Assembly (NCBI GenBank): GCA_046542355.1
Contig: JBKHBN010000006.1
Location: forward strand, 6,190 to 70,189
From: UBA1672 sp046542355
Lineage (GTDB): Bacteria > Pseudomonadota > Alphaproteobacteria > Micavibrionales > Micavibrionaceae
DNA length: 64,000 nt
Direction of reading: 5' to 3'
Shown: positions 61,620 to 64,000 of the stretch, one piece after another
Layout of the letters: each line of letters starts with the position of its first letter
Position numbering within the stretch: position 1 is the stretch's first letter
Made by a program: the position numbers and the translations under genes
The notes under the pieces: model-generated
What the model was told of the DNA's origin: nothing
What the model saw: only the letters and a program-made list of their open reading frames with translations
The model's database searches: none

Positions 61620-62657
61620 ATGATAGAAGATCTGGATATCAGCTGGGATGAGAGTGAAGATGATGAGAGCGCCGATAAGGCTGGTGATGTTGTAACCGGC
61701 GCTGAGGATGGCGAGAGTGGTTTGTTTGGTCTTGGGCGTGGATTGAATGCTCTTTTTGGGGATGAGGAAGATGGCGGCAGCGTTATTAATGAAATTGAAC
61801 AACGCATTCAAAGCGAGCCTGAGTCGTTTGGACGGGAGCGTTTTAGCGTTGGGGTTGAGCAGCTTTCCCCTTCCCCATATCAGCCAAGGCGCGTTTTTAG
61901 TGATGAAAGCTTAAATGAGCTTGCCGATTCTATTACGCAATATGGCGTGTTGCAGCCCTTGCTAGTGCGGGAGAGCTCTGATGGTTCGGGCGGGTATGAG
62001 ATTATTGCTGGTGAGCGGCGTTGGCGCGCGGCACAAAAGGCACAAATTCATGACGTGCCTGTGATAGTGCTTGAGCTTAGCGAGCTGGATGCGGTCAAGA
62101 TTGCCTTGATCGAGAATTTACAGCGTGAAGATCTTGATCCGATTGATGAAGCGCTGGGCTATAAGCGATTGCTTGAGGACTATAAGCAGACGCAGGAAGA
62201 TCTTGCCAAGGCTGTCGGCAAATCGCGTCCGCATATTACCAATATGATCCGTCTTTTGAATTTACCCGATACGGTGCAAGCGCATTTAAGTGCAGGCGAT
62301 ATCAGTATGGGGCATGCGCGGGCTTTGGTGACGGCGGATGATGCTGAAGGCTTGGCGCAAAAGGTGATCTCCAAGGGGCTGAGTGTGCGCCAGACTGAAA
62401 AGCTTGCGCATGAGCAGAAAAACGGCGCGGGCGCCAGCCGGAAGGCCAGCGGCCCCAGAGCCAAGTCCAAGCCTGCCAAGAACCCGGATACTGTGGCGCT
62501 GGAAAATGATATGACCAATGCACTTGGTATGCGCGTGACTATTGATAGCGTGGATGGGCGTTCGGGCAAGCTCTCGATTGAATTTAAGGATCTGGATCAG
62601 CTTGATGAAGTGTTGCATCGCCTTGCTCATTTCCCCGGAGCGCGTCAGGCTGGTTGA
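61620..62657 (+). CDS. parB: Chromosome partitioning protein ParB
   Basis: ParB is a parS-binding CTPase. The 345-aa protein has an acidic N-terminus with FGLGRGLNALFGDEE (a ParA-interaction type motif), the N-terminal box with SPYQPRRVF, the CTP-binding GERRWRAAQKA motif, the HTH with EDLAKAVGKSRPHITNMIRL, and a C-terminal dimer domain ending LSIEFKDLDQLDEVLHRL. The two parS-like sites at 52033 and 54818 are its probable targets. Confidence 0.97.
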   Translation: MIEDLDISWDESEDDESADKAGDVVTGAEDGESGLFGLGRGLNALFGDEEDGGSVINEIEQRIQSEPESFGRERFSVGVEQLSPSPYQPRRVFSDESLNELADSITQYGVLQPLLVRESSDGSGGYEIIAGERRWRAAQKAQIHDVPVIVLELSELDAVKIALIENLQREDLDPIDEALGYKRLLEDYKQTQEDLAKAVGKSRPHITNMIRLLNLPDTVQAHLSAGDISMGHARALVTADDAEGLAQKVISKGLSVRQTEKLAHEQKNGAGASRKASGPRAKSKPAKNPDTVALENDMTNALGMRVTIDSVDGRSGKLSIEFKDLDQLDEVLHRLAHFPGARQAG

Positions 62658-62740
62658 TCTGTTTTATGGATAGCATCTTTTAGCTCCAAAGTGCATTCAT
62701 TGGCTTGTTTTTCAAAATATATTTTACTATGTTATCCTTT

Positions 62741-63307
62741 ATGGATGCATTATTTAATAAAGATACAGAGGTTACGCCTGCGGTTTTGAACGCTGTTGCG
62801 CACCTCCCGACCAGGAGTTTGCCTTATGTGGTTGACTCTTCTTTCTGGAGCAAACTTGATGATGCGCAGTTTATGCGCATTGCTGTGCTGTTAGCGCAAA
62901 AAAGCTATGATGAGGGCGGGTGTCCGATTGGCGGTGTTGTGATCGATAATGCAACCCGCGAGATCGTTGGTAAGGGGCATAATACTCTTGTGCAGGAAAA
63001 TCATCCTTATAATCATGGAGAAACATCAGCTATTCGTGATGCCGGACGCATCGATTTTAGCAAAACAACGATCTTTACCACTCTTAGCCCGTGCGATATA
63101 TGCGCAACTCTTATTTATATGCGCCAGTTTTACCGCGTTGTTGTTGGAGATATTACCAGCGCATCGGGCAATGAAGAAATGATCCGCAGTAAAGGTGTTA
63201 TCGTAGATATTCTGGAAGATGATATGGGGATCGCTCTTTATAGAAAGTATCGCGCGGAAAAGCCGGAGCTTGATCTTGAGGACTGGAAAGGAAAAGGGGC
63301 ACGATAG
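62741..63307 (+). CDS. Cytosine deaminase, FCY1-like
   Basis: This CDA-fold zinc deaminase is close to yeast cytosine deaminase. ATG 62741 is chosen over TTG 62705 and ATG 62729; none has a strong ribosome site (188 aa). Motifs are GGCPIGGVVI, the zinc motif HGETSAIRDAG, and TTLSPCDICATLIYMRQF with the PCxxC zinc ligands. It lies 2 bp before upp, which fits a cytosine-to-uracil-to-UMP salvage pathway. Eubacterial cytosine deaminases are often a different (amidohydrolase) family. Confidence 0.85.
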   Translation: MDALFNKDTEVTPAVLNAVAHLPTRSLPYVVDSSFWSKLDDAQFMRIAVLLAQKSYDEGGCPIGGVVIDNATREIVGKGHNTLVQENHPYNHGETSAIRDAGRIDFSKTTIFTTLSPCDICATLIYMRQFYRVVVGDITSASGNEEMIRSKGVIVDILEDDMGIALYRKYRAEKPELDLEDWKGKGAR

Positions 63308-63309
63308 TC

Positions 63310-63933
63310 ATGGATAATCTGTTTATATTGGATCATCCGCTTGCCGGGACTTTTTTAAGCCGTTTGCGCGATAAGACTGCCCATTCTGAAAGCTTTCGGG
63401 CACAAACGGCTCGTTTGGGGCGTATGCTGGCTCTTGAGGTATCCAAAGACCTTGCTGTGACAGAAAAGGCGTGTGAAACGCCCTTGCAAAGCACTACCGA
63501 ACAGGTTATCTGCGAAAGTATTGGCATTATTCCTATATTGCGCGCAGGGATTGGTATGGTTGAGCCTTTTCTTGATTTTCTTCCCGAGGCTCGCGTTCTT
63601 TATATCGGCATGTATAGAGACGAAAAAACGCATAAGCCTGTGTCGTATTATAATAAGCTTGAGGAAACGCAAAAGGTTGATGTCGCTTATGTTATAGATC
63701 CGATGCTTGCGACAGGAGGGTCAGCGCGCGCTGCTATTTATGCGCTTAAGGAGTGGGGCATTGGGAAAATTAAGTTTGCAGGCTTAATTGGCGCTCCGGA
63801 AGGTGTTAAAGCGTTGCATCAGGAATTTCCCGATGTTGATATTTATCTGGCGGCGCTTGATGAGAGGCTTAACGAGAATGCTTATATCCTCCCCGGTCTT
63901 GGTGATGCGGGTGACCGGATTTTTAATACCTGA
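63310..63933 (+). CDS. upp: Uracil phosphoribosyltransferase Upp
   Basis: Upp converts uracil and PRPP to UMP. The 207-aa length matches the family. Motifs are HPLAGTFLSRLRDKTAHSES at the start, PILRAGIGMVEPFLDFLPEA, and the PRPP-binding DPMLATGGSARAAI. The C-terminal GDAGDRIFNT end is typical. An AAAGGGG site precedes ATG 63310. It is co-transcribed with the cytosine deaminase gene. Confidence 0.96.
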   Translation: MDNLFILDHPLAGTFLSRLRDKTAHSESFRAQTARLGRMLALEVSKDLAVTEKACETPLQSTTEQVICESIGIIPILRAGIGMVEPFLDFLPEARVLYIGMYRDEKTHKPVSYYNKLEETQKVDVAYVIDPMLATGGSARAAIYALKEWGIGKIKFAGLIGAPEGVKALHQEFPDVDIYLAALDERLNENAYILPGLGDAGDRIFNT

Positions 63934-64000
63934 GGGTATATATCATTATAGTGTCGTTTTGTGGTTTTGGTGTGACATTTTTTTAATGTCATGGCTTTTT

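Noticed and set aside
1..64000. CRISPR arrays, tRNA and rRNA genes
   Set aside because: No regularly spaced repeats and no cloverleaf-type or rRNA sequence were recognised on either strand.
63949..64000. TATAGTGTCG and a GACATT/AATGTC hairpin at the window end
   Set aside because: The first matches only about 9 bases of the MITE end; the hairpin stem is 6 bp and AT-rich, so neither is supported enough to call.

Overview
The window looks like chromosomal DNA of an alphaproteobacterium with moderate GC. It holds the origin-proximal gene set typical of that class (ppsR-maf-aroE-coaE-dnaQ, secB, fxsA, a Tim44-like gene, mltA, hemE-hemH-hemJ, rho, mnmE-mnmG-rsmG-parA-parB). The genus cannot be fixed from sequence alone. 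A Micavibrio-like or other deep-branching alphaproteobacterium is my inference, based on a type IVB secretion system sitting beside the replication-origin genes.

Positions 1-28.8 kb hold a large part of a Dot/Icm-type (T4BSS/IncI-like) secretion system. The order is an unknown 394-aa protein, a VirB1-like transglycosylase, dotD, dotC, dotB, icmT, a long disordered protein with two TcpQ-like domains, five paralogous exported proteins on the minus strand, dotI, dotH, dotG, a dotF-like gene, a five-repeat IcmC/DotE-like membrane protein, icmJ/dotN, two nearly identical single-repeat IcmC/IcmD-like genes, dotO, and a membrane protein. Recognisable DotL, DotM, DotA, DotU, IcmF, IcmQ, IcmR, IcmS and IcmW are not in the window. 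The five-paralogue array, about 8 kb, is the part I cannot assign to any family I know. Together with the TcpQ-like gene it lies between two identical 25-bp direct repeats (4893-4917 and 15623-15647). These match the first part of the terminal inverted repeat of a 166-bp palindromic MITE-like element at 51163-51328.

Positions 28.8-45.1 kb begin with housekeeping genes: tas, mltA, a Tim44-like gene, fxsA, secB, ppsR-maf-aroE-coaE-dnaQ, and queD-queE-queF for queuosine precursor synthesis. A YgjV-like gene follows, cut by an in-frame stop, then an LRAT-like protein. A minus-strand accessory block then encodes two related proteins with eroded metallopeptidase motifs, a protein with a near-miss HExxH motif, and an unknown protein.

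Positions 45.1-64 kb hold haem synthesis genes (hemE, hemH, hemJ, interrupted by an HExxH protein), rho, small unknown genes, a membrane protein with eight CxxC zinc-finger repeats, mnmE-mnmG-rsmG, an alpha/beta hydrolase, parA-parB, and a cytosine deaminase-upp salvage pair. Two parS-like sites lie inside coding sequences, at 52033 and 54818. The origin itself is not certain. The best candidates are the 522-bp gap before hemE and the gap before rho.
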